DNA from: Zoogloeaceae bacterium
GTDB lineage: Bacteria > Pseudomonadota > Gammaproteobacteria > Burkholderiales > Rhodocyclaceae
DNA length: 50,952 nucleotides
NCBI GenBank assembly: GCA_031256795.1
Contig: JAIRPW010000040.1
Span: 1-50,952 of the forward strand
Direction of reading: 5' to 3'
The notes under the pieces were generated by a model. The model worked only from the letters and a program-made list of their open reading frames with translations. It was not told where the DNA came from and ran no database searches. The position numbers and the translations under genes are program-made. Below are positions 43,500 to 50,952 of this stretch, one piece after another (the stretch's first letter is position 1; each line of letters starts with the position of its first letter).

Positions 43500-45571
43500 G
43501 AACGGCCTCCGATGATAGAGGTGATTTTGAGAAGTCTGTTTTCAGGAATTTCATTGTGCGCGACAACCTTCATTTGCGGGATGTTGCGCCGCAGGAAGCG
43601 GGAAAGCAGCAGACGCAGCGCGGCGGGGACCAGCAAAACGGCGGGCAGTCCCAGGTCTTCCTGACGTTTCGCGGCAGCGGCGGCTTCTTTGAGAAGCCCG
43701 TCCGCCAGACCCGGCTCCAGGACTCCCGCGCCGTTGATGCTCTGTAACAGCAGGCGTTCCAGCTGCGGGTCCAGCGTCATGACTTGCATTTCGCCTGTGC
43801 CGGGATAGATGTCCTGCACAATCGCGCGCCCCAGCGCCACGCGCACCTGCGCGGTAAGTTCGTCAATGCTCTGGGTGCGGGTGGCGTGATCGGCCAGCGT
43901 TTCCACGATGGTGCGCATGTCGCGGATGTGGACGCCTTCGTCCAGCAGGTTTTGCAGCACTTTTTGCAGCGCGCCCAGCGAGAGGGTTTTGGGTACGAAA
44001 TCTTCCAGCAGTTTGGGCATTTCCTGGCCGAGGTGTTCCAGCAGCTGCTGTACTTCCTGACGTCCCAGCAGCTTGGCGGCATGGGTAAGGAGCAGCTGAT
44101 TCAGATGGGTGGCGATGACGGTAGAGGCGTCCACTACCGTATAGCCATAGGCTTGCGCCTGGTCGCGCAGGCGCGTTTCGATCCAGATGGCGTTCAGGCC
44201 GAAGGCCGGGTCCTGGGTTTTTATGCCTTCCAGATCGCCGACTACCCGTCCGGGATTGATGGCGAGATTCTGGCCGGGGAACACTTCGCCTTGCCCGACT
44301 TCCACGCCTTTCAGGAGAATCCGGTAGGCATTGGGCTTGAGTTCCAGATTGTCGCGGATATGCACGGATGCGGTGAGGAAGCCGACGTCCTGGGCGAATT
44401 TTTTGCGGATGCCCCGGATGCGGCGCAGCAGTTCGCCGTCCTGCGTTTTGTCGACCAGCGGGATCAAGCGATACCCCACTTCCAGCCCCAGCACGTCCAG
44501 CGGCATAACGTCCGCCCAGCTGGCCTCCTGGCTTTCCTGGCTCTTGCTTGCCTGCGGTTTGGGCGGCGCGGGGCGCGCGGCGGCGCGCCCGCTTTTCTTC
44601 ATCATGTTCCAGCCCAGATAAGAAAGGCCGCCGGCAAGAAGCAAAAAGACGAGATTGGGCATACCGGGGATTACGCCCATCCCGCCCAGAATGGCGGCCG
44701 TGATAAAAACGGTCTGGTGATTGCGGAATACCTGGGAGGCAAACTGTAGGCTGACTTCGCGCTCATCCGACACCCGCGTGACGACCATGCCCGCCGCGAT
44801 GGAAATGACGAGGGAGGGGATTTGCGCGACCAGACCGTCGCCGATGGCGAGCAGGGTATAGGTGCGCGCCGCGTCGTCAATCGCCAGATCGTGCTGAATC
44901 ACGCCGATGATGAGGCCGCCGATGATGTTGATCAGGGTGATGATGATGCCGGCGATGGCGTCGCCGCGCACAAATTTGGAAGCGCCGTCCATGGATCCGA
45001 AAAATTCCGCCTCGCGGGCGATGTCGGAGCGGCGCTGGCGCGCTTCGTCCTCGCCGATCAGTCCGGCGTTCAGGTCCGCGTCAATCGCCATCTGCTTGCC
45101 GGGCATGGCGTCCAGCGTAAAGCGCGCGGAAACTTCCGCGACCCGTCCCGCGCCCTTGGTAATCACCATGAAATTGATGATGACGAGAATCAGAAAAACG
45201 ATGATGCCGACCGTGTAGTTGCCGCCGACCAGAAATTGTCCGAAAGCCTCAATGACCTTGCCGGCCGCCGCGCCGCCGGTGTGGCCCTGAATCATCACTA
45301 CGCGCGTGGAGGCGACGTTGAGCGAGAGGCGCAGCAAGGTTGTGACCAGCAGCACGGTGGGAAAGACGGAAAACTCCAGGGTTTTGCGCACCTGAATGGC
45401 GACGAGCAAAATCATGACCGACAGCGCGATATTGAAGGTAAACAGCACGTCCAGGATGAAAGGCGGCAGGGGCAGCACCATCATCGCCAAAATCATGATG
45501 ATGAGGACAGGCGCGCCGATTTGCGCGGGGGAAACGCGCGCGAAGAAGCCGGGGATCGCCAGCGCAGCCAT
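43496..45571 (-). CDS. flhA: Flagellar export gate protein FlhA
   Basis: This 691-residue type III export gate protein has about eight N-terminal helices (residues 1-310). The FHIPEP-family signature is RFTLDAMPGKQMAIDADLNAGL, followed by GAMDGA-like FFGSMDGASKFVRGDAIAGI. The large cytoplasmic domain (350-691) binds chaperone-substrate complexes. The ATG shares its A with the flhB TGA (TGATG), so translation is coupled. Confidence 0.97.
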   Translation of the reverse strand: MAALAIPGFFARVSPAQIGAPVLIIMILAMMVLPLPPFILDVLFTFNIALSVMILLVAIQVRKTLEFSVFPTVLLVTTLLRLSLNVASTRVVMIQGHTGGAAAGKVIEAFGQFLVGGNYTVGIIVFLILVIINFMVITKGAGRVAEVSARFTLDAMPGKQMAIDADLNAGLIGEDEARQRRSDIAREAEFFGSMDGASKFVRGDAIAGIIITLINIIGGLIIGVIQHDLAIDDAARTYTLLAIGDGLVAQIPSLVISIAAGMVVTRVSDEREVSLQFASQVFRNHQTVFITAAILGGMGVIPGMPNLVFLLLAGGLSYLGWNMMKKSGRAAARPAPPKPQASKSQESQEASWADVMPLDVLGLEVGYRLIPLVDKTQDGELLRRIRGIRKKFAQDVGFLTASVHIRDNLELKPNAYRILLKGVEVGQGEVFPGQNLAINPGRVVGDLEGIKTQDPAFGLNAIWIETRLRDQAQAYGYTVVDASTVIATHLNQLLLTHAAKLLGRQEVQQLLEHLGQEMPKLLEDFVPKTLSLGALQKVLQNLLDEGVHIRDMRTIVETLADHATRTQSIDELTAQVRVALGRAIVQDIYPGTGEMQVMTLDPQLERLLLQSINGAGVLEPGLADGLLKEAAAAAKRQEDLGLPAVLLVPAALRLLLSRFLRRNIPQMKVVAHNEIPENRLLKITSIIGGRS

Positions 45572-46707
45572 CAGGCGGCCTCCGGAACGGCGAATTCAGG
45601 AGGCACGGCGATTTCTTTGGGCGGAACGGGATAGCGCCCGCCTTCTTTTTTCCATTGATTCAGCTGATGGATATAGGCCAGCACTTCCGCCACGGCGGCG
45701 TAGAGCGGCGCGGGAATCAGATCGTCGAGTTCCGCGTGCTTATAAAGAGAGCGCGCCAGAAGCGGCGCTTCCAAAAAGGGGACGCCGTGTTCCGCGCCGA
45801 TGGCGCGGATTTTCCGGGCCACTTCCCCCATGCCTTTGGCGAGCACCTTGGGGGCGCTCATGCCGGTCTTGTAGGCCAGCGCGACCGCGAAATGCGTCGG
45901 GTTGGTGACGATTACGTCGGCTTGCGGCACGGCCGCCATCATGCGTTTTCTGGCCGCCTCGCGCTGCAAACTGCGGATGCGCCCCTTGACCATGGGATCG
46001 CCTTCGGTTTCCTTGGCTTCCTGGCGCACTTCTTCCTTGGTCATTTTCAGCCGGTCATAGTATTGCCAGATTTGGAAAGGCACGTCCGCCGCGACGATCA
46101 GGATCATGGAAGCGACAACGAGAAGGAACGTCAGCGTCAGAATATTTCCGGCGCTGGCGAGCGCCTGATCCAGCGGCTGAAGCAGGAGGCCAAAAATTTG
46201 CTCTCTTTCGTTCCAGAGAATGAAAAAAGCGACTCCGCCGATCAGCAGGGATTTCAGAATGGCCTTGGCCAGCTCCATGAGACTGTTCCAGGAAAACAGG
46301 CGCCCCAATCCAGAAATGGGGTTGAGGCGGTTCAGATCGGGGACGAGCGCTTTACTGGAGAAAACCCAGGAGTTGAGAAGAAACGGGGGGATGAGGGCGG
46401 CGACGATCAGGGCGGCGATGAGCGGCGCGAAAGCAAGCATGGCGTCCATGCTGATGTCGGCCAGACGGGGGAAAATCAGCTCCGGTTCCTGCAAAAAAGC
46501 CGGATCAATGGATAGCCCCTTCTGCATGAGGCGCATGGCGCGTTCCGAGAACCAGCCGCCCAAAAACCAGAAAGACGCCGCGGCGACGATAAGAACCAGA
46601 AAACTGCCCAGCTCCCTGGAATGGGGAACCTGGCCTTCGCTACGTGCCTGCTCAATGCGCCGACCCGTAGGCTGTTCAGTCTTTTCGAGATCGCTTCCTT
46701 CTGCCAT
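45571..46707 (-). CDS. flhB: Flagellar export switch protein FlhB
   Basis: This 378-residue inner-membrane export protein switches secretion from hook to filament substrates. The N-terminal EKTEQPTGRRIEQARSEGQV is the family start. Four helices follow, and the autocleavage site NPTH lies at residues 269-272 (VTNPTHFAVAL). The C-terminal tail is slightly long and ends VPPEFAVPEAA. It is the first gene of the operon visible here. A TATAAT (46741-46736, minus strand) lies 28 bases before the ATG and may be the -10 box. Confidence 0.96.
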   Translation of the reverse strand: MAEGSDLEKTEQPTGRRIEQARSEGQVPHSRELGSFLVLIVAAASFWFLGGWFSERAMRLMQKGLSIDPAFLQEPELIFPRLADISMDAMLAFAPLIAALIVAALIPPFLLNSWVFSSKALVPDLNRLNPISGLGRLFSWNSLMELAKAILKSLLIGGVAFFILWNEREQIFGLLLQPLDQALASAGNILTLTFLLVVASMILIVAADVPFQIWQYYDRLKMTKEEVRQEAKETEGDPMVKGRIRSLQREAARKRMMAAVPQADVIVTNPTHFAVALAYKTGMSAPKVLAKGMGEVARKIRAIGAEHGVPFLEAPLLARSLYKHAELDDLIPAPLYAAVAEVLAYIHQLNQWKKEGGRYPVPPKEIAVPPEFAVPEAA

Positions 46708-47020
46708 GACTTATGCCGCCGTAAAGGTGGCGCTATTATAGGAAAAAATCAAAAAAATTAAATAGGTAGCGTGTTTTTTTTATAAATTAAATTAACTTTG
46801 ACCGCTATGTGTCGAGAAAGCGACGTCTTTCCTTCTGCGCACAGGGGACGCTGTCTGCGGCGTTCCGGGGCGGGGATGATCGTTTCGATGACCTGTCGGC
46901 GGGAAGCGCATGTACGGGACGCCGAGGGCGGCGCCCCTTAATTGCGCGCGGCAGAATCCATACCCGCGCGGGCGCTTAATAAGCGCTCCTGCAACGAACG
47001 CGCAACGCGCGCCGACGCCC
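46708..47020. other. Junction between flagellar operon and mobile region, no gene seen
   Basis: The first 90 bases are AT-rich and hold the presumed flhB promoter (TATAAT on the minus strand at 46736-46741, no clear -35). The rest is GC-rich with two neighbouring palindromes: CCCGCGCGGG (46963-46972) and GCGCTTAATAAGCGC (46972-46986). Open frames here have composition and codon use of chance frames. It could contain an insertion boundary. Confidence 0.4.
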
Positions 47021-47221
47021 CTACGCTCGTTTGCGTCTTTTCCGGCGAACGCTCTTGTCCCCGACAAACAACTGCGCCGCGCGTTCAGTCCATGCCTGAT
47101 AGCGTTTCATCAAGTCCGCGACGATTTCGGCTTTCGTCGTCCTGGGCGAATAACCGTAGAGCTTCATCACGGCGCGATCAGGGGCTGTATGCGCCTTGTT
47201 GAGTTCCGGCGGCATGGTCAC
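47021..47221 (-). pseudogene. C-terminal fragment of a DNA methyltransferase
   Basis: This 66-codon frame reads MPPELNKAHTAPDRAVMKLY and then GYSPRTTKAEIVADLMKRYQ, ending in a basic KRRKRA tail. The LNKAH-x-x-x-DRAV-x-x-x-YG pattern is that of the extreme C-terminus of MmeI-like and related class I SAM-dependent DNA methyltransferases, where a LxKAHxxLDRAVxxxYG segment precedes the stop. An in-frame TGA two codons before the first possible start (GTG 47221) closes the frame. A neighbouring frame just upstream reads VALRIYMIRDH, which could be the preceding piece after a frameshift. I infer a remnant of a deleted restriction-modification or phage methylase gene. Confidence 0.55.
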
Positions 47222-47292
47222 GGATCATATAAATCCGCAAGGCTACTTTCCGGGAACCGGGCGCGGGAAGAATGACTCTTTTGCGTCTCTTA

Positions 47293-48495
47293 TTAGAGGA
47301 TCGCCTGAATGCCTCGGCTGTGACGTTCATTGGAAGACGCGAAAAGCCCGGAACAGTCCGCCCGGACGGCGCATGAGTTGCAGGCGTCAATATATATTTT
47401 TTTATAATCCGAAATGCTTTGTCGGGCAAACGGGCGCAATACGTGCGGAAGAACGCAAAGCGGAAGATTGTATAAAGAAAAAGGGATTCCGCGATAATGT
47501 AAGTATTTGACAGCGTCAGTCAGTTGTTTTTGATAATCAATGGGATCAATCCAAAGAAAATTCCAGTTTTTTTTCACATATCCCATGTTTTCCATACCCA
47601 TAAGCGCGATATGGCAGACAAAAGGAAAATTCCGGTATATAAAATCCATCAGAGAAACTAGGCGGGGTATGGTTTGTTTATGCAAGACAACCCGAATTTC
47701 CACGGTTAATCCGGCGCGCGCCGCGTTATACAGGCCTGATACGCTTTCCTGAAAGGCTCCGCGCGCCTGTACGATCCAGTCATGCAAAAACGAAGTATCG
47801 GAGTACAACGGAATTGCCGACAGAAAATTCTTTGGCGCGGCGGCAGCCAGGGCGCGGGTGAAAGCAAAATCCCGAAAACGGCGGCCATTCGTCAGCATGG
47901 TTACGGGAGTATCGGGAAAGCGTTCCGAAATAACGGACAAAAGCCTTACTAGATGATCTCCAAGTAATGTTGGTTCTCCGCCGCTGATTCCCAGATGACA
48001 GGGCGGATCACGAATGAATTCGAGCAGCTCAAAATGTTCCTTGATGAGCGAAGGAATGTGATCCTCTTTAGGGGGCTGCGGGCACATTATGCAGTTACTG
48101 TCGCATTGGCCGGTTGCGAAGATTGTGTTGAAGCGCGAGTCTGGTCGGTACAAAATATCTATGCGACCGTTTGGCGATATGGCGACAATCGCCCCTTCGC
48201 TTATGGACGCCAAGTTAGAAACGCCAAGAAGCAAAGGAATCGAGCCAATATTTTTAGGTGCGTCTAATGAAGGCGACAAAATCGCGGCATGGCCATGCAA
48301 TTCAGAAGGGGCTGCGGCGTCGTTTTCGGAACGCATGGATAGAACCGTCCGGACTCCCGGAGAAATCGAAGCGCCAGGGAAAACCACGCGCGCAAGAAAT
48401 CTCTTTGTGACCTCCGTGCCGTTAGAAATTACCTGCCTATCCTTTTCCGATACAGGAAACACATTCCCGCTCGGCACAGCTTTTTCCTTCGTCAT
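47293..48495 (-). CDS. hxsC: Radical SAM maturase of the His-Xaa-Ser system (HxsC-like)
   Basis: The 400-residue product has a radical SAM CxxxCxxC cluster: Cys131, Cys135 and Cys138 in CDSNCIMCPQPPKEDH, a sequence distinctive of HxsC. GISGGEPTLLG is the GGE motif. A C-terminal auxiliary cysteine group (Cys372, Cys375, Cys381 in CNSCAVRADC) is followed by NERHSRGIQAI, also typical. The start is ATG 48495, seven bases after AGGAGG; ATG 48501 is too close to it. HxsC normally works with HxsB on the HxsA/HxsD peptides; none is visible here. It follows a phage virion-type gene by 19 bases on the same strand. Codon use is less GC-biased than in the flagellar genes. The peptide it modifies is unknown. 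Confidence 0.85.
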   Translation of the reverse strand: MTKEKAVPSGNVFPVSEKDRQVISNGTEVTKRFLARVVFPGASISPGVRTVLSMRSENDAAAPSELHGHAAILSPSLDAPKNIGSIPLLLGVSNLASISEGAIVAISPNGRIDILYRPDSRFNTIFATGQCDSNCIMCPQPPKEDHIPSLIKEHFELLEFIRDPPCHLGISGGEPTLLGDHLVRLLSVISERFPDTPVTMLTNGRRFRDFAFTRALAAAAPKNFLSAIPLYSDTSFLHDWIVQARGAFQESVSGLYNAARAGLTVEIRVVLHKQTIPRLVSLMDFIYRNFPFVCHIALMGMENMGYVKKNWNFLWIDPIDYQKQLTDAVKYLHYRGIPFSLYNLPLCVLPHVLRPFARQSISDYKKIYIDACNSCAVRADCSGLFASSNERHSRGIQAIL

Positions 48496-48514
48496 TTCCA
48501 TCCCTCCTAAAAAA

Positions 48515-49345
48515 TCAAACAGCCTTGTGCGAAATAACCGCATGCACCGACGGGACGTCGGTCTCCACGGCAGAAGGCGCGAGACATGTGAAATCGCAGT
48601 GCGCCTGATACACCGGAGCGGCATAGGATTGAAAATCCTCGTGATCGGAAAACGTCATAGAGATTTCCTTCATCTCCGCAGCATCAAAAACAACCCAGTT
48701 CGCAAGCAGAACCGCTTTCACCGCGCGACGCATCGCCAAACGTTCATCCGCATTCAAACTCCAGGCAATAATCGTCAAACGGTAACGAGACAAATACCCT
48801 TCAACATCCCGCCACACGTCGTCCTCCGCCTCATATGCGGATAACCCCAAATCGCCGCCAATAAAGTCCTGCTCTTCCGCGTCGCTTTGTAAATGCACCG
48901 TAACCACAGGAAGCGTCGTTTCCTCCAGCAGCGGGGACGCAATCAATACAGGAATCCCCCCAGACGGATGCAGAATCTCTCCCCGCTCGACATAACTCCG
49001 CAGCCCCAATTCCAACCTGTCGCGTACAATCCCGACAACATCAGACGACATGTCCCGAAAGAGAAAACTCGGCGTAACCGACTTAACTGACCCACCAGAC
49101 CACGAATCAGCAACGCGATAAAACGCGCCATAGAAATAAGGCCGCCGATTGTCAATCGCCACATAATCCGTGAGACCGGAAATAGGATCGCCTTCGTAAA
49201 TCAGCTTCGTTTCCGTATCCGCCGGGTCGATAAAAAGACAAGGAGCGTCTCTTCGATAAACGCGCATACGATCCGCGCCGGGAAGAGGCTGAAATATAAG
49301 AAACGCGGCATTTCCAGGAGGAAGGGCATAAGCAAGTGCAATCAT
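48515..49345 (-). CDS. Phage virion-type protein, possibly tail completion
   Basis: I do not recognise a named family. ATG 49345 (MIALAYALPPGNAAFLIFQP) gives 276 residues; a TTG at 49387 is possible and no strong ribosome binding site decides. The first 100 residues are beta-rich (AIDNRRPYFYGAFYRVADSW). The second part, from VGIVRDRLELGLRSYVERGE, carries IPVLIASPLLEETTLPVVTV and RYRLTIIAWSLNADERLAMR. It looks like a tail-terminator or tail-completion domain in which a subunit of the tail end is evaluated against neighbours. The gene follows a tail-type gene and precedes hxsC. Phage origin is inferred from this context and style. Confidence 0.6.
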   Translation of the reverse strand: MIALAYALPPGNAAFLIFQPLPGADRMRVYRRDAPCLFIDPADTETKLIYEGDPISGLTDYVAIDNRRPYFYGAFYRVADSWSGGSVKSVTPSFLFRDMSSDVVGIVRDRLELGLRSYVERGEILHPSGGIPVLIASPLLEETTLPVVTVHLQSDAEEQDFIGGDLGLSAYEAEDDVWRDVEGYLSRYRLTIIAWSLNADERLAMRRAVKAVLLANWVVFDAAEMKEISMTFSDHEDFQSYAAPVYQAHCDFTCLAPSAVETDVPSVHAVISHKAV

Positions 49346-49393
49346 GGTTACGCATGGTTGCGTCACGACTCCCAGAAGACAAAACAACCTGCG

Positions 49394-50161
49394 CTATTTT
49401 TTCCCCAAGGCGCGATTTACCGCTTTTTCCAGCAAGGGCGCAATTCCCTTCGCGGTATCTTCCATAAGCCTCATTCCTGGCCGCTGCCCTATCATCCAGC
49501 GATTAGACTGCCATTCTCCCATTACCCGAAAAGTCAAATACGCGGACGATTTGCCCTTCCCGGCGGAAGTCTCCATACGCACCATCCCCGCGTGCCGGTC
49601 TGTACTGTGGCGTTGAGAAAGACGACCAGACAACCCAGACGGCAACCTTTCCCCCCAGTGATACGATGCCTTCGGAACGACAGAGCCTGTCGCCGAAATC
49701 CGCGTCCCCATCGACGATACCCAAGACTTATCCAATTCTTTCGCCAGACGAAAAACAGAACGGGGCGTCCCGCCGGAAGCCGACGGAACGTTGTGCCGAA
49801 ACGGAATAATCAGATACTTCTGCCCGACATGCGCGCCTCCCTTTGCCTGTCGCGTCTTTCGGGAAGTCTGCAACATCCGCTTCAAGTCCTTTTCCGGCCT
49901 TCCCCGCTCAATCTCAACCGCGTACTTATAGTCAGAAACGATTTCAGCCGACAAAGCCCCGGTCATGCGCCACGAAACGGATTCCGCATACGGCTCTTTT
50001 TCCCCCGCCCACAGCTTCGCCTTCCAGACACGCGACCGCCATTCCTCCGCGCCGCCATCCGCAACGGAAGCGACGGCGGCAGTCAGGCGCGGAGACAGCG
50101 CCGCATAAACCTCGCGCGGAAGCGAGGCAATCTCCGACAGGTCATACGTCACGCTATACAT
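49394..50161 (-). CDS. Phage minor tail / HK97 gp10-like protein
   Basis: This 255-residue protein starts at ATG 50161 behind AGGATTGGGC, overlapping the previous gene by eight bases. It contains MTGALSAEIVSDYKYAVEIE and RGRPEKDLKRMLQTSRKTRQ, then a basic region. The pattern of a small N-terminal helix, SWRMTGAL strand and YAVEIERGRP loop is typical of HK97 gp10-like tail completion proteins, but the protein is about twice as long. The C-terminal half (GLSGRLSQRHSTDRHAGMVR, then FRVMGEWQSNRWMIGQRPGM) is Ser/Arg-rich. Role in tail assembly is inferred. Confidence 0.6.
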   Translation of the reverse strand: MYSVTYDLSEIASLPREVYAALSPRLTAAVASVADGGAEEWRSRVWKAKLWAGEKEPYAESVSWRMTGALSAEIVSDYKYAVEIERGRPEKDLKRMLQTSRKTRQAKGGAHVGQKYLIIPFRHNVPSASGGTPRSVFRLAKELDKSWVSSMGTRISATGSVVPKASYHWGERLPSGLSGRLSQRHSTDRHAGMVRMETSAGKGKSSAYLTFRVMGEWQSNRWMIGQRPGMRLMEDTAKGIAPLLEKAVNRALGKK

Positions 50162-50952
50162 GCCCAATCCTCGAACACCACGGGCAAGACGCTCCGCCCT
50201 CTACCACCAAAACGCTCCCCGAAGGAAACCGCAGCACACATTCAGCGCCAACAACAAAAGAATCAAAAGACTTTTTTAGCAACGCAGCGCCGGGAACAAA
50301 TGGCTTGCCGTCGTTTCTCCTTGCGTCTTTCAGCAAAAGTGCTATGCTGACACTGCGTCCTGTAGTTGGTTGAGCAGATTCGGCGTGAGTTTCACGCAGG
50401 GTGTGTAGTCCCGGCAGGACGCTTCCTATTTCTACGGCGGCAATCGCGCGTAACTTGGTTTTTTCTCCGCTCCCCTCTCCCTTATAGTCACGCACAATCA
50501 GTTTCACGCGATACAGACGCCCTCCAATCTCAAGCGGCGCAAAAAAATTGTGAATCGCCTGTACATCTGGATTCTTGTTCACAAAATCTTCGTGTGATTC
50601 CGCCAAGATAGCGCGCGAAACAAGGCTTTCAAGGGCATAAATTGCGGAAAACGCATATGGATTCCCAGATTGATAGACAAGTCTTTTTTTATCGTCTTTC
50701 GCCATAACCAACATCCAACCCGTGTCTTTGTTTTTCGCCCCATCAATCGGGAACATTGACAAATGAAGAAGAGCATTGCTCCGCATTTCTTCGCGCGTTC
50801 TCCCAAACTCATTCCCTGTAATTGAAGAAACGACAATGTCCGGCAAGTCAAACAGTCCGCGCCGCTGTCCGAATCTCCATCTGAACCCCTGCGTAACCAC
50901 GCTTTTCGGACGGTCGCGCCTCTCATAGTCACGCACCCGCGTACCGTCATGG
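50154..50952 (-). CDS. Phage polyvalent-type protein with LPD3-like domain (runs off right edge)
   Basis: The frame is open to the right edge (HDGTRVRDYERRDRPKSV at the visible N-terminus), so this is the C-terminal part of a longer gene. The block VFVNKNPDVQAI-like HEDFVNKNPDVQAIHNFFAP followed by GGRLYRVKLIVRDYKGEG fits the LPD3 domain found in large polyvalent proteins of phages and mobile elements. A last 45 residues carry CVLRFPSGSVLVVEGGASC and a CPWC pair. Ends eight bases inside the next gene. Similar proteins are exported with phage DNA or encode portal-associated effectors; which is unknown here. Confidence 0.6.
   Translation of the reverse strand, partial: HDGTRVRDYERRDRPKSVVTQGFRWRFGQRRGLFDLPDIVVSSITGNEFGRTREEMRSNALLHLSMFPIDGAKNKDTGWMLVMAKDDKKRLVYQSGNPYAFSAIYALESLVSRAILAESHEDFVNKNPDVQAIHNFFAPLEIGGRLYRVKLIVRDYKGEGSGEKTKLRAIAAVEIGSVLPGLHTLRETHAESAQPTTGRSVSIALLLKDARRNDGKPFVPGAALLKKSFDSFVVGAECVLRFPSGSVLVVEGGASCPWCSRIGHV

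Noticed and set aside
46792-47067. 91-codon minus-strand frame between flhB and the methyltransferase remnant
   Set aside because: Composition is that of GC-rich intergenic sequence (many Arg and Pro), there is no ribosome binding site, and it overlaps the methyltransferase-like remnant.
47178-47429. 83-codon minus-strand frame as a separate gene
   Set aside because: It overlaps the hxsC 3' end and the methyltransferase-like scar; only its VALRIYMIRDH portion looks coding, best explained as a frameshifted piece of that scar.

Overview
The window looks like the chromosome of a Gram-negative proteobacterium, most likely a betaproteobacterium. The inference rests on gene content and order, not on a database search: exbB-exbD-lpxK-Trm112-kdsB, a STAS-domain gene directly before hslVU, ubiU-ubiV beside rho-trxA, and flhB-flhA-flhF-flhG-fliA-motC-motD. 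The core is GC-rich, with many GCG and CGC codons. Oxygen-independent ubiquinone synthesis (UbiU/UbiV) and a complete ferrous-iron operon (FeoA-FeoA-FeoB-FeoC) point to a facultative, low-oxygen lifestyle. A flagellum with the MotCD-type stator makes it motile.

Layout: 1-4823 is the edge of a surface-polysaccharide locus: a partial UDP-galactopyranose mutase, a 41-codon remnant, a methyltransferase-heptosyltransferase fusion, a family 2 glycosyltransferase, and a methyltransferase frameshifted in a run of ten G (C on the coding strand). 4825-12537 is housekeeping: xthA, a DUF4124/glutaredoxin-like protein, oligopeptidase A, ExbBD, lipid A and KDO genes, and the A-type Fe-S carrier ErpA. 12604-14572 is an island of different character: a glycine-rich membrane-type protein split by one in-frame TAA, an intact 125-residue partner, and about 400 bases of apparently decayed sequence. 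14573-26953 returns to the core: rpmE, an ArnT-like transferase, ubiV-ubiU-rho, trxA, rpmB-rpmG, gap, a parvulin, the STAS protein and hslVU. 26954-31544 is the Feo operon with a cation diffusion facilitator. thrC, a patatin-like lipase, a long phosphoglycerate mutase and a chemoreceptor follow. 38744-46707 is a tightly overlapping flagellar operon read on the minus strand.

The right end (47021-50952, minus strand) is a mobile region: phage virion-type genes, then a radical SAM enzyme of the HxsC (His-Xaa-Ser) type with its own strong ribosome binding site 20 bases downstream of a phage gene, then a fragment that reads as the C-terminal tail of a DNA methyltransferase. No HxsA, HxsB or HxsD is visible inside the window.

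Most notable for follow-up: the HxsC-type enzyme in a phage gene string, the two-gene glycine-zipper cassette with its in-frame stop, the G10 tract in the methyltransferase (candidate phase variation), and an FlhG whose P-loop lacks both usual lysines. No CRISPR array, tRNA or rRNA gene was recognised.
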